Assembly (NCBI RefSeq): GCF_900167095.1
Contig: NZ_FUXG01000008.1
Span: 1-64,000, forward strand
Origin: Oceanospirillum multiglobuliferum
GTDB taxonomy: Bacteria; Pseudomonadota; Gammaproteobacteria; Pseudomonadales; Halomonadaceae
Length of the DNA stretch: 64,000 nt
Direction: 5' to 3'
In this document: positions 1-8,792 of the stretch, piece by piece
Position numbering within the stretch: the first letter of the stretch is position 1
Layout: each line of letters opens with the position of its first letter
Made by a program: the position numbers and the translations under genes
The notes under the pieces: model-generated
The model's input: only the letters and a program-made list of their open reading frames with translations
What the model was told of the DNA's origin: nothing
The model's database searches: none

Positions 1-2
1 AG

Positions 3-281
3 TTGGAGTACAAGTCTAAAGCGCAAGGTAAGCATCTGGTTAAAATCGACCAGTGGTTTGCCAGCTCCAAGACCTGTTCTTGCTGTGGACACAAGGTAGA
101 CACCCTGCCGTTGTCGGTTCGCATCTGGGCATGCCCGGCTTGTTCGGTAGAGCTAGATCGCGACATCAACGCCGCGATCAATATCCGCCAGCAGGGTGTT
201 ATCAAACTAAAGGCCGAAGGACTGTCGGTTCCTGCCAATGGAGGCTTGCGTAAATCCGGCCACGCGCCGGTTGCTGCCTGA
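3..281 (+). CDS. tnpB: TnpB (IS605 OrfB) RNA-guided nuclease, C-terminal part; 5' end outside window
   Basis: About 92 C-terminal residues of a TnpB/OrfB protein. Visible are the four-cysteine zinc finger (CSCCG, then CPAC about 20 residues later) and the last RuvC acidic motif (DRD-INAA-NI), both diagnostic of the family. The frame is open to the first base, so the apparent TTG start at 3 is only an in-frame codon of a longer protein (full TnpBs are about 350-450 aa). TnpB proteins are RNA-guided nucleases that help retain the element. Their guide (omega) RNA usually comes from the tnpB 3' end and the right end of the element. The fragment is antisense to the extended C-terminus of the helicase gene. 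Confidence 0.9.
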   Translation: MEYKSKAQGKHLVKIDQWFASSKTCSCCGHKVDTLPLSVRIWACPACSVELDRDINAAINIRQQGVIKLKAEGLSVPANGGLRKSGHAPVAA

Positions 282-2460
282 GAAGTTGGAAGCCTCGCCC
301 GAAAGGGCGGGGAGCAGTCACCCCTCTTCCAAAAAGCTTGTGCTTTATTTGGTCACCTATTTTATAGGTTAGCTTATTCTCTAGGGACGTATCGACTGAT
401 GACAAGGTGCCATAGCTGGCTATTGAGACCGTTTGACTACCGACCCTGAAGTTTAAGGCATTCAGTTGTAAATATTGCTGTACTAAAGGGGCTTTTTGTA
501 CGACTAAACCAAGATCTTTTTCCGGCTGCTTGAGCTGAGTAACCGTATTCAAACAGTCGGTTAGCGACATTTCGCCGATAAAGCGGCTCACCTTTTTTCG
601 TTTATCTTCAATTAAACCAGTATCTGTGAGTAACCAGAGCATTTTTTGGGCACGTGTCATGGCGACATAAAATAGTCTGCGCTCACTTTCTTCATTATGC
701 TTATTAAAATCACTGAGGTTTTGATAGCAAGGGAATTGCCCCTCTGTTAAACCTGCTAGCACTACATAAGGCCACTCTAAGCCTTTGGCTCCATGAACTG
801 TGCTGATGATGATGCCTTGATCGGACTCCAAGCTTGCGCCTGCCTCACGCTGCCAACGCACTTGTTCTAATAGTGCTTGTACAGACATACGTTGCTGTCT
901 CAGGTAATTGACTAAACCTTGCAGCATGCGCTTGCGCTCTTCTGCTTGATCGCGGGTTGCTGCTGCTTTTTCAATCAGTTCAAACGCTTCTGTTTCTTGT
1001 AGTAATCGTGTTGTTAAAGGGCCAACCGCTTGCTCTGCTGATTCTTTCTGCAATTTCTGCAAAAGCGTTAAGCGTTTTAGTAATCGTTTTCCGCTGTAAG
1101 GCTTAAGACTCAGGCTTTTACAAATGGCTTTAGGGTCAAGGCCATTCACAGCCACCAGCTGCTGAATACGCTGCTGCTCTTGTTGTGATAAAAATAGAGG
1201 CGGAAAGCTGAGTAATGCAGTAAGTGTTTCCGGCTGAATCGGTGCCTGTACAGGCGCAACCACTAAGTCTAAATAGGCCAAAAACTGTGTGATAAGGGGT
1301 TGATTAAAGACAAAGTGCCCTTGCTGTAACAGCTTGAAAGGGATCTGCTGTTGCAAAAAAGCTAATTGTATGGGGACGCTTAAAGCCCAGCTACGTACTA
1401 ATACTGCACACTGATGAAAGCCTTGTTCAAGCCCTGTCTGCTTTATCAGTGGTAACAGCTCTACAAGCTGGTCTAGCTGTACAATATCAGTATCGGAGTG
1501 TTGAGCAGTTGCCAAACAAAGCTGCGCTTCACGTTCTCGATTTTCATTAATCAGATGGTTTGCAGCCAAGGCAAGGGTATGGCCGTAACGGAATGAATAA
1601 CTCAGGGCATAGCTTTCAGGATTAGGAAACTGTTCTGCAAACTCTGACAGCATAAACTCAGGGCGAGCTCCCCGCCACTCATAGATGCATTGATCCACAT
1701 CTCCAACGACCATCACCTGAGCGCGTGCACCTGCTAGAACCGACAATAGATAATGTTGAATACCGTTAATGTCTTGGTACTCATCGACAATCACTTGGTC
1801 TAAGTGATTGCTGATACGGGCTTTCAGCTCTGGTTGGCTTAATAGCGCCATCACAGGGCGATAGAGCAGATCTGAAAAGGTCATTACGCCTTGATCTGCC
1901 ATAAGCTGTTCAAGTTGCTCAAAAGCACTGACAAAATAGAGCTGGTCGTCTGGTAGCGCCAGCTGTTTGAACTGTGTTGCTGCGGGGTCTAGGTCTGCTT
2001 TAACTCGCTCAACAAATTGAGAGAAAGCCTCTAGATGATCAAGGTCAAGCGCGGTGCGGCGGCTTTGTTCATCACAATCCGCAAGCGCTTGTGTGATCGC
2101 TTGGCGCATCAAACGCTCATAAGACCAACCTTCTTGTATCAACTTTCTCCGCTGTATTACACCCCAATTGCTTAAGGTGTCACATAAACGATGGCCGACA
2201 GAGTGGAAGGTGCGAATATCAGGTAGTGGCTGTCCATAAGGTGCTAACCGCTGAATTTTATGGGTAAAGTCTTCCTTAGCCGCGCGGTTATACATCAACA
2301 CCATAATTCGCTTGGGCTGAAAACCCTGCTGTAATAAAAACAGTACGCGATGTACCAATGTGGTGGTTTTACCGGAGCCTGCAACAGCCATGACCCGAGC
2401 ATGACCTTTGCCATGTTCAACCACCTGTTGCTGCTGATTTGTTAGTACAGGAGGCTGCAC
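202..2460 (-). CDS. UvrD/Rep-family superfamily 1 DNA helicase, C-terminus replaced by IS sequence
   Basis: A 752-codon frame with the SF1A helicase set: Walker A (AVAGSGKT near residue 31), Walker B with DEYQD, motif V (HGAKGLEW) and motif VI (YVAMTRA). The family unwinds DNA with 3'-5' polarity in repair or replication restart. Near the end it shows the UvrD-type closing segment (GD-IKHKLFGRGV), after which the frame runs about 40 residues into the inserted IS element and stops at 202, antisense to tnpB. About 711 residues are native and the last few dozen are probably lost. The start is a GTG at 2458-2460, directly after the stop of the DUF1285 gene, so the two are probably translationally coupled. 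The helicase core is intact and may still be active. The specific paralogue is not assigned. Confidence 0.88.
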   Translation of the reverse strand: MQPPVLTNQQQQVVEHGKGHARVMAVAGSGKTTTLVHRVLFLLQQGFQPKRIMVLMYNRAAKEDFTHKIQRLAPYGQPLPDIRTFHSVGHRLCDTLSNWGVIQRRKLIQEGWSYERLMRQAITQALADCDEQSRRTALDLDHLEAFSQFVERVKADLDPAATQFKQLALPDDQLYFVSAFEQLEQLMADQGVMTFSDLLYRPVMALLSQPELKARISNHLDQVIVDEYQDINGIQHYLLSVLAGARAQVMVVGDVDQCIYEWRGARPEFMLSEFAEQFPNPESYALSYSFRYGHTLALAANHLINENREREAQLCLATAQHSDTDIVQLDQLVELLPLIKQTGLEQGFHQCAVLVRSWALSVPIQLAFLQQQIPFKLLQQGHFVFNQPLITQFLAYLDLVVAPVQAPIQPETLTALLSFPPLFLSQQEQQRIQQLVAVNGLDPKAICKSLSLKPYSGKRLLKRLTLLQKLQKESAEQAVGPLTTRLLQETEAFELIEKAAATRDQAEERKRMLQGLVNYLRQQRMSVQALLEQVRWQREAGASLESDQGIIISTVHGAKGLEWPYVVLAGLTEGQFPCYQNLSDFNKHNEESERRLFYVAMTRAQKMLWLLTDTGLIEDKRKKVSRFIGEMSLTDCLNTVTQLKQPEKDLGLVVQKAPLVQQYLQLNALNFRVGSQTVSIASYGTLSSVDTSLENKLTYKIGDQIKHKLFGRGVTAPRPFGRGFQLLRQQPARGRIYASLHWQEPTVLRPLV
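293..312 (+). repeat. Right-end hairpin of the IS element
   Basis: An 8-bp stem (cctcgccc with gggcgggg, one G-T wobble) closed by a GAAA tetraloop lies 11 bases after the tnpB stop. In IS200/IS605 elements such imperfect hairpins are recognised by the TnpA transposase, and the same RNA segment can form part of the TnpB guide-RNA scaffold. No downstream T-run is present, so it is not an obvious intrinsic terminator. Confidence 0.7.
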
Positions 2461-2461
2461 C

Positions 2462-3028
2462 TTATAGCTTACCCAGTGACCAAAACTGCCCAGCGCTTAA
2501 AACCCCTAAATGGGTTTCATCTCCAATGGTTTGCTCAACGGCTTGCTCTATAAGCTGATAAAACAGGTTGCGGTGCAAACGACCTTCTAACGCATCTCGC
2601 ACTAACAGATAAGGTATAGGTTCATCTTGATCATTTAGTGTTACGTGTAACGGATGCGCTGTATCCAGAGGTACAATGTCGCCAACATTGGTCAAAAAGA
2701 CCAGCGTATCATCAGAATAATTGTGCTCAGTAAGCTGTTGAGTGATTAGAAAAGGAGCGTCTTCAACTTGAATGCCAACTTTCTCAACGGGAGTCACCAA
2801 AACATAACCATGCTCTGGATCTTTACGTAGAATCGTTGAAAACATGCGTACTAAAGGCGCTCGGCCAATAGGGGTTCCCATATAATACCATTGCCCATCA
2901 CGGGCAATACGCATGTCAATGGCACCACAAAAATCAGGGTTCCAAAGATGAATCGGTGGTAAACCTTTTTCACCTTGATTGGCTTCGATCTGCTTGGCTA
3001 AGTTAAGCGGAGAGAATGACAGGCTCAT
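2462..3028 (-). CDS. DUF1285 family protein
   Basis: A soluble protein of about 188 aa matching the DUF1285 family of proteobacteria. The N-terminal part has the characteristic block PPIHLWNP, then a D-MRI-RDG-WYY-GTPIGR-LV-MFS stretch, followed by a second beta-rich part. No catalytic motif or membrane segment is visible and the function is unknown. I chose the ATG at 3028 because a GGTGA Shine-Dalgarno-like sequence sits about 6 bases upstream; a GTG at 3040 would add four residues. The stop is two bases before the helicase start, suggesting one transcript. Confidence 0.85.
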   Translation of the reverse strand: MSLSFSPLNLAKQIEANQGEKGLPPIHLWNPDFCGAIDMRIARDGQWYYMGTPIGRAPLVRMFSTILRKDPEHGYVLVTPVEKVGIQVEDAPFLITQQLTEHNYSDDTLVFLTNVGDIVPLDTAHPLHVTLNDQDEPIPYLLVRDALEGRLHRNLFYQLIEQAVEQTIGDETHLGVLSAGQFWSLGKL

Positions 3029-3095
3029 AAAGTTCACCAATGTATTGGGCTAGTTGAGGGTAATATTGTAAACTCACCGCCTAAAAACTAGCAGT

Positions 3096-3911
3096 TTAAA
3101 AGCTAAAAGTCGCCCAAACAGGGCAGTGATCTGAGGGCTTCTCCATTGCCCGAATCTCATAATCAATACCTGTCGCACTGCATTTGGCCATTAATGACTC
3201 AGTGACCATCAAAGTATCAATTCGTAGACCACGCTTTGGCTCATCATCAAACCCTTTACTGCGATAATCAAACCAACTGTACTGGCTACTATCATCTGGG
3301 TGTTGAGCGCGGTAGCTATCAATTAAGCCCCAGTTTTCTAAACGGGCAAACCACTCACGTTCTTCAGGTTGAAAGCTGGCTTTACCTGTTTTCAACCAAC
3401 GCTTACGGTTGACTTCTCCTATACTGATGTCAAGATCAGTTGGCGATATATTGAAATCACCCATGATGACTAGAGCCTGCTGCGGACTGTACTCCGTTTC
3501 TAATAACCGTTGCAGGTCTTGGTAAAAGCGGCGCTTGGCAGGAAACTTCGTTTCATGTTCAACGTTTTCCCCTTGCGGGAAGTAACCATTCATTACTGTA
3601 ATGACAGAACCATCCGCAGCGGTGTACTCTGCGCTAATCATGCGGCGCTGTGCATCATCAGCATCTGTCGGAAAGCCTTTGCGCACATTCTGAGGTGCCT
3701 GTTTAGACATCAACGCAACACCATAGTGGCCTTTTTGGCCATGAAACACCACTTGATAACCCATCGCTTCAATATCAGCGAGCGGAAAAGCACTGTCCTC
3801 CACTTTAATTTCTTGCAATCCAATCACATCTGGCGCTTGCTGATCAATTAAAGCTTGTAGCTGGTGAAGACGTGCCCGTAAGCCGTTAACATTGAAACTA
3901 ATGATTTTCAT
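3096..3911 (-). CDS. xthA: Exodeoxyribonuclease III
   Basis: 271 aa, close to the 268 aa of E. coli XthA. It carries the full EEP-nuclease set: N7 (SFNVNGLR), E34 (GLQEIK), the NGYFPQG loop, GDFN-S-TD and a C-terminal SDHCPVW. The enzyme cleaves 5' to abasic sites and removes 3' blocking groups in base-excision repair, in the cytoplasm. It lies seven bases after the small basic-protein gene and probably shares its transcript. A purine-rich AGAGGG sequence overlaps that gene's stop region and serves as the ribosome binding site. No abnormality seen. Confidence 0.97.
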   Translation of the reverse strand: MKIISFNVNGLRARLHQLQALIDQQAPDVIGLQEIKVEDSAFPLADIEAMGYQVVFHGQKGHYGVALMSKQAPQNVRKGFPTDADDAQRRMISAEYTAADGSVITVMNGYFPQGENVEHETKFPAKRRFYQDLQRLLETEYSPQQALVIMGDFNISPTDLDISIGEVNRKRWLKTGKASFQPEEREWFARLENWGLIDSYRAQHPDDSSQYSWFDYRSKGFDDEPKRGLRIDTLMVTESLMAKCSATGIDYEIRAMEKPSDHCPVWATFSF

Positions 3912-3917
3912 GCAGTA

Positions 3918-4124
3918 TTAACCCTCTTTCTTACTGATGCCAGAGCGCTCAAGCTTTTTGGCTGCTTGTTCTTTGCGTTGTTTGGCTTTTTTCTTTTGAA
4001 ATGCAGATTTAGGTTTATTGGCATCATCCGCCCTTTCATGACGCCATTCACGGTAGTCATCTTTTTTACCTGTGCGGATATTAGCTTTGCCTTTCAGCGA
4101 GCGGGTTTTCTTAATACGGGTCAT
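3918..4124 (-). CDS. Small highly basic protein of unknown function
   Basis: About 68 aa from the ATG at 4124 (a GTG at 4139 would give 73). The protein is extremely rich in Lys, Arg and Gln, with predicted helical charged stretches (KKKAKQRKEQ) and no hydrophobic core or signal peptide. That suggests a nucleic-acid or ribosome-associated, possibly disordered, protein, but I do not recognise the family. It lies immediately before xthA on the same strand with a 6-base gap, which supports real translation and co-transcription. Confidence 0.6.
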   Translation of the reverse strand: MTRIKKTRSLKGKANIRTGKKDDYREWRHERADDANKPKSAFQKKKAKQRKEQAAKKLERSGISKKEG

Positions 4125-4344
4125 GGTGATTAGCTTCACTGTGCGCTTGAGGAAAAAACAGCAGGCTCAGGTTACCTGAGGGGCAAGCATTTTAGGCTAC
4201 CCAAGCCAAGGTTACAATGATGATAGTAAGCAGGGCGATAATTGAACGAGGCTAACAGACCTTTTAGATCATCTTTTAAAGCTTGAAGGAGGAGCACTAG
4301 TTTAAATGCAACCTAGAAAGCAAGGTATACTGCCTAAATTCTAT

Positions 4345-6735
4345 CTAAGAGCTTTCTAAAACAGTGGCAGGTAAGTACTTGGCTTCAAACTCTGCCAGTG
4401 GCAGTGGCCGGCTGAAGAAAAAGCCTTGAAACTCATCAACACCCAGATCCTTTAGCATCTGGATTTGTATTTCGTTCTCAACCCCTTCAGCATTAACCCA
4501 CAAACCTAAACCATGTCCCAGCTCAAGAATAGTTTTAATGATAGCCTTATCTTGTGGGTCTTCATGCATATCCATCACAAAGCTGCGGTCGATTTTAAGT
4601 TTATCAACGGGCAATCGTTTTAGATAACTTAATGACGAGTAGCCTGTCCCGAAATCATCCAGCGCAATTTTAACCCCCAGCTGTTGCAATAGCGTTAATG
4701 TACTGTAGACATTATCTAGGTTGGCGATCATATTTTGCTCGGTAATCTCGATGCAAAGCGTCTCCGGTGGAATGCGGTATTTGGCAATAACTTTCTGCAC
4801 AAACTGTGCAAAATCTTTTTGATTCAATCTATTCGCTGAAATGTTGACCGATAGTACAGGTGCATCTATACCTTGATGCACCCACATACTGATCTGCTGA
4901 GTGGCGGTTTCTAAAACCCAATCATCAAGCTTAGTAATTAAGCCTGTTTTTTCAGCGATAGGAATAAAATCAAAAGGAGGGATTAAACCGCGCTCAGGAT
5001 GTGGCCAACGCACCAATACTTCGGCGCCAATTAAGGCTTCAGTGCTCGCATTGAGTAATGGCTGATAGTACAAGCACAGCTGATTGTCAGCGATGGCAAC
5101 TTTCAGCTCTTTCTCTACTTGTTGCTCTTTTTCAACTTCCAGCTGCATTTCAAGCGCAAAAAAGGTGTAACGGTTACGCCCTGATGCCTTTGAGCGATAA
5201 AGCGCCAAATCTGCATAGCGGAAAAGTTGCTGATGCGCATCACCCTCTTCGATAACCTCTTTGGCTTCAGGGTAAATAGCAATGCCTGCGCTTACCGTAC
5301 AGATGATCTCACCGTTATCAAACTCAACGGGTTTCTGTAGCTCTTCCATTAAAATATTGAGGCGTGCTGCAATTTCGACGCGATCGCTGACGTTCGGTAA
5401 GATAATTGCAAACTCATCACCGCCTAAACGGAAAAGCTGCCCTTTACCCACAATCAATTCTTGCAATCGATGTGCCGTTTTAATCAGCAACATATCACCC
5501 GTGGTATGACCTTGGGTGTCGTTAATGTCTTTAAAATTATCCAAATCCAGTAATATTAAGCTTAGTGCGCCTAACTCACCGTCTTCTACATCGCCCAGCA
5601 GCCTGCCTAGTTCATTTAGAAAGGACACCCTATTAGGCAGGGTCGTTAAGCTGTCAAAATGTGCTAAATACTGGATACGCTCATGAGAGCGCTTATTGTC
5701 AGTTACATCAACCACAGAGCCTTCAATATGCTCAGGCATCTCCTTAGTGGCTGCGATTAAACGATTGCTGACCGAGACCCATTTTTTACGCCCATCTCTA
5801 GTGCAAATCTCCACTTCATTTAAAGTGAAATAACCTTCACGACGTAGGCGATTCATTGCCTTTAACCATTCGTGGGGGCGCACATAAACCTGTTTACCAA
5901 TATGTTTGACTTGTTCGATACATTGCTCTGTGGACTCATAGCCTAAGATACGAGCAAGGGCAGGATTCACGTTGATGTAACGACCATCTAAAGTGCTTTG
6001 ATGCAGGCCTGCTAAAGAATTTTCAAAGATGCTGCGAAACTTATCTTCAGCGGTTATCAATGCCCTCTCTGCATTCTTTTGCGAAGTAATATCATGGACT
6101 GTACCAACAACTGACTGCGTTAGGCCATCTTTACCTTTAATAGCGCGGCCATTTAAACGAATCCAAAGACTCTGACCGTCTGTTCGTTTCATGCGTAGTT
6201 CCATACCGCGCACTTGACCAAACTGATCTAAGAGTTTGATAAACTCAGTACGATCTGCTTGGTCAACATAAAGGTCTGTAGCCAAGTTTTCAATCTGTTC
6301 GCTCATAGCGGTAGCGTTGGCATAGCCAAAGGTATCTGCTAAAGCCTGGTTGGCATAAATCAACTTGCCTTGTCTATTGGTTTGATAAACCCCATCCACC
6401 GAGTTTTCTAGAATAGTTCGATAGCTTTCTCTGTCTGTTAAGTTATAGGCAAACAATAACAGTCCGCGTTCAGAAACCGATACTAACTGCCAACGCAGCA
6501 CCAAGGCTTCCGAATAAGTGGCGTCATATACACTGCCGACTTCTGCATGGGGGTTTGAAAAAATCTGTAGCCTAAAAGGTGCAGGTATCAAATAGGCGCA
6601 AGGCTCTATCTTAAGCTCCATGAGTAATTTCTTGGCGGCCTCATTAGACTCAAGGCAGTCCCCTTCATGCGATAGCAGAAGCATCGGTAAAGGTAAGTCT
6701 GTGAAGTCCGTTTGCGCCAGAATAGATGTACTCAT
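4345..6735 (-). CDS. PAS-PAS-PAS-GGDEF-EAL c-di-GMP signalling protein
   Basis: About 796 aa, no transmembrane segment, so probably cytosolic. The N-terminal third holds a degenerate PAS-like region and two clear PAS/PAC modules (about 105-345). Next comes a GGDEF domain with intact GGDEF at about 438-442 and no RxxD inhibitory site (GKGQ at that place). The C-terminal EAL domain reads E-V-L at about 572-574 instead of EAL, but keeps the FIPIAEKTG, DDFGTG-S-L-YLK and KIDRSF blocks expected of an active phosphodiesterase. It could make, break or only bind c-di-GMP; the substitution is conservative, so hydrolysis is plausible. Start: the ATG at 6735 is preferred to the in-frame TTG at 6750. No close operon partner. 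Confidence 0.93.
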   Translation of the reverse strand: MSTSILAQTDFTDLPLPMLLLSHEGDCLESNEAAKKLLMELKIEPCAYLIPAPFRLQIFSNPHAEVGSVYDATYSEALVLRWQLVSVSERGLLLFAYNLTDRESYRTILENSVDGVYQTNRQGKLIYANQALADTFGYANATAMSEQIENLATDLYVDQADRTEFIKLLDQFGQVRGMELRMKRTDGQSLWIRLNGRAIKGKDGLTQSVVGTVHDITSQKNAERALITAEDKFRSIFENSLAGLHQSTLDGRYINVNPALARILGYESTEQCIEQVKHIGKQVYVRPHEWLKAMNRLRREGYFTLNEVEICTRDGRKKWVSVSNRLIAATKEMPEHIEGSVVDVTDNKRSHERIQYLAHFDSLTTLPNRVSFLNELGRLLGDVEDGELGALSLILLDLDNFKDINDTQGHTTGDMLLIKTAHRLQELIVGKGQLFRLGGDEFAIILPNVSDRVEIAARLNILMEELQKPVEFDNGEIICTVSAGIAIYPEAKEVIEEGDAHQQLFRYADLALYRSKASGRNRYTFFALEMQLEVEKEQQVEKELKVAIADNQLCLYYQPLLNASTEALIGAEVLVRWPHPERGLIPPFDFIPIAEKTGLITKLDDWVLETATQQISMWVHQGIDAPVLSVNISANRLNQKDFAQFVQKVIAKYRIPPETLCIEITEQNMIANLDNVYSTLTLLQQLGVKIALDDFGTGYSSLSYLKRLPVDKLKIDRSFVMDMHEDPQDKAIIKTILELGHGLGLWVNAEGVENEIQIQMLKDLGVDEFQGFFFSRPLPLAEFEAKYLPATVLESS

Positions 6736-7086
6736 GAAAAACTTAAACAACCTCTTGAATAGTAGTAGGGGTTAGCCTATGAGGTAATGACACAAAGTAC
6801 AACACTAAGGCTACAAATAAATTGTTCACTCAAACAATTTGTTACAATTCATTGTGTTAGAGCATCTGGCTTACACAACTTTACATGCGCTCAAGATAGA
6901 GCCCGCAAGCAGCTTTATATACCATAAAGCCAAAACTTATGGCAATTCAGCTTAGGAGTAGCACCAGATTCCCCCCTATCCTGTAACGTTTATTATTACT
7001 TGCTGGCCTTAGCGCCTTAAAATTCCGTTCCACGCCACTCTGTATTAGAATGTGCGACCCTATATTTACTTTGCCAGCGAGTTATT
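6736..7086. promoter_or_regulatory. Divergent intergenic region between the GGDEF-EAL gene and the DUF2185 gene
   Basis: 351 bases without a convincing gene; it must hold divergent promoters. An 8-bp inverted repeat with a 6-base spacer (aaattgtt and aacaattt, 6819-6840) is the only strong symmetry, followed by related acaatt repeats. It could be an operator or an RNA hairpin. No confident -35/-10 pair was identified. Confidence 0.35.
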
Positions 7087-7506
7087 ATGCGAACACCTCA
7101 TATCGACGACGCAAAAAATCCTGATTTGGAAACCAATCAAACTAAAAATGGTTTTCTGTGTCTGGTCTCTAAACTGGTAATTGATGAGAAACTCCCGATT
7201 CGTTTTATGTATAAAACGGTACCCGATCACCTAAATGACACGGGCTGGCGCATGTATACTGGGTATGAAACAGAAGACTTTCTCGAAGATGAGCTACTGA
7301 ACATGATACCTATGCCTGTCGAAACCATGTGTAAAGCTGATCCGACATTAACCAAGCTTGTAGAATATAACGCAGGCACAGTTTGGGAGCGTCACCCCGG
7401 CGCAGATGAGAATGGCTGGGAGCGAGTGTATGATTATAAAATCCCTTCTCCTCAGGTTGACGTCAGTATCACCAATGATGCAGATGAGTTTAACAGTCTG
7501 AAGTAG
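7087..7506 (+). CDS. DUF2185 (Imm33-like) domain protein
   Basis: 139 aa, soluble. The region 23-95 matches the DUF2185 pattern: G-L-VSK, then P-RFMYK-VP, D-GWRMYTGYET, and the acidic -DDF/ED-LLN-IP block. Some relatives are listed as polymorphic-toxin immunity proteins (Imm33), but many are stand-alone housekeeping-like proteins, as here, with no toxin gene nearby. The function is unknown. The ribosome binding site is weak (gcgag before the ATG). It lies 107 bases upstream of purC on the same strand and could be co-transcribed with it. Confidence 0.75.
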   Translation: MRTPHIDDAKNPDLETNQTKNGFLCLVSKLVIDEKLPIRFMYKTVPDHLNDTGWRMYTGYETEDFLEDELLNMIPMPVETMCKADPTLTKLVEYNAGTVWERHPGADENGWERVYDYKIPSPQVDVSITNDADEFNSLK

Positions 7507-7613
7507 TCAATATATAAAGACCTGAGTATTGAGCATAGAATAGCGCCTGACTCAGAAGCCACTAAATGCTTAGCGATTGAATCTAAAACATCACTTAAAC
7601 GGGACAGTTAACA

Positions 7614-8735
7614 ATGAGTCTTGATAATTCAGGGAACTTGGCAAATAAAGTTCTAGCGGTAAATAATGATCTGCCTATTCGTACCCATCAGCCTGTTCAT
7701 AGTGGAAAAGTTCGCTCTGTTTATTGGCTAACTGAAGCCGATAGCAAGCGCCTGATTAAAGAGAAAGGCTACAACGTTGTCCCTGATGCGCCTCTCGCTA
7801 TCATGGTGATTAGTGACCGTATTTCTGCTTTTGACTGCATCTGGCATGGTGAAGGTGGTATGAACGGCGTACCAGGTAAAGGGGCTGCGCTGAATGCAAT
7901 ATCTAATCATTGGTTCAAGCTATTTCGTGAACAAGGTTTGGCCGATAGTCATATTCTAGACATTCCACACCCTTTTGTTTGGATTGTACAGAAAGCACGC
8001 CCAGTTATGATTGAGGCAATTTGCCGCCAATACATTACAGGGTCAATGTGGCGCTCATATACAAAAGGCGAGCGCGAGTTCTGTGGTATTGCAATTCCTG
8101 ATGGTCTACAGAAAGATCAGAAACTGCCTGAACTACTGATTACACCTTCAACCAAAGGTATTTTGAAAGGTATTCCAGGCGTGCCAGAGGCCGATGATGT
8201 CAATGTTACTCGCCAGAACCTTGAACAGAACTTCTCTGCGTTCAACTTCCGTAGTGCTGATGATATCGACCGTTATGAAACCTTATTAAAAGAAGGCTTT
8301 GGTGTTATCAGCAATGAGCTTGCCAAGCTAGATCAAGTGTTTGTTGATACTAAATTTGAGTTTGGTTACGTCACTGATGCCTCTGGTACAGAAAAGCTAA
8401 TCTATATGGATGAAGTAGGCACACCTGATTCGTCCCGCATTTGGGATGGTGCGGCCTATCGAGATGGTAAGGTAGTTGAGAACTCTAAAGAGGGCTTCCG
8501 ACAGCTGCTGCTAAACTATTTCCCTGATCCAGATATTCTATTGAATAAAGACCGTATGCCAGAGCGTCAAGGTTTAGCCCGTGACAACGCGCTACCTGAA
8601 TCCGTTCTGATGGCTGTATCAAAAACCTATATTGATATTGCTGAGAAAATTACAGGTGAAAAGCTAAACCTATCTGATAATCCAAAAGCAGAGATCATCG
8701 AAGTTCTACGTGAACAATATGGTTTGATTGATTAA
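7614..8735 (+). CDS. purC: Phosphoribosylaminoimidazole-succinocarboxamide synthase
   Basis: 373 aa, the long form of SAICAR synthetase found in several marine gammaproteobacteria and longer than the 237 aa E. coli enzyme. Recognisable blocks are SGKVRSVY near the N-terminus (nucleotide-binding strand), [37 protein letters not shown] and the C-terminal [12 protein letters not shown] segment. It joins aspartate to CAIR using ATP in de novo purine synthesis, in the cytoplasm. A single-gene or DUF2185-purC transcript ends in the hairpin at 8768-8791. Confidence 0.96.
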   Translation: MSLDNSGNLANKVLAVNNDLPIRTHQPVHSGKVRSVYWLTEADSKRLIKEKGYNVVPDAPLAIMVISDRISAFDCIWHGEGGMNGVPGKGAALNAISNHWFKLFREQGLADSHILDIPHPFVWIVQKARPVMIEAICRQYITGSMWRSYTKGEREFCGIAIPDGLQKDQKLPELLITPSTKGILKGIPGVPEADDVNVTRQNLEQNFSAFNFRSADDIDRYETLLKEGFGVISNELAKLDQVFVDTKFEFGYVTDASGTEKLIYMDEVGTPDSSRIWDGAAYRDGKVVENSKEGFRQLLLNYFPDPDILLNKDRMPERQGLARDNALPESVLMAVSKTYIDIAEKITGEKLNLSDNPKAEIIEVLREQYGLID

Positions 8736-8767
8736 TCACGTCCTGATCAAAGCAAGCTCTTGATGAT

Positions 8768-8791
8768 AAAGCCGCCAAGGATGGCGCTTTT
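8768..8791 (+). terminator. Intrinsic terminator after purC
   Basis: Stem aaag + cgcca pairing with tggcg + cttt, one bulged C and an AGGA loop, with the 3' arm running into a short T-rich stretch. It ends directly at the stop of the convergent acyltransferase gene. Confidence 0.7.
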
Positions 8792-8792
8792 A

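Larger units (their letters stand above)
1..320 (+). mobile_element. Right end of an IS200/IS605-family element (partial)
   Basis: The element begins before the window. What is seen is the 3' part of tnpB followed by about 40 non-coding bases with a strong hairpin (293-312), typical of the right end of single-strand-transposing IS200/IS605 elements, which lack terminal inverted repeats. The right boundary is placed near 315-322, because the minus-strand helicase reading frame stops resembling UvrD-type C-termini there. The exact junction cannot be fixed without the left end or an empty-site sequence. Confidence 0.75.

Noticed and set aside
7087-7506. DUF2185 protein as an immunity gene of a toxin system
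   Set aside because: No toxin or polymorphic effector gene is adjacent and the gene sits before purC, so the immunity role has no support here.
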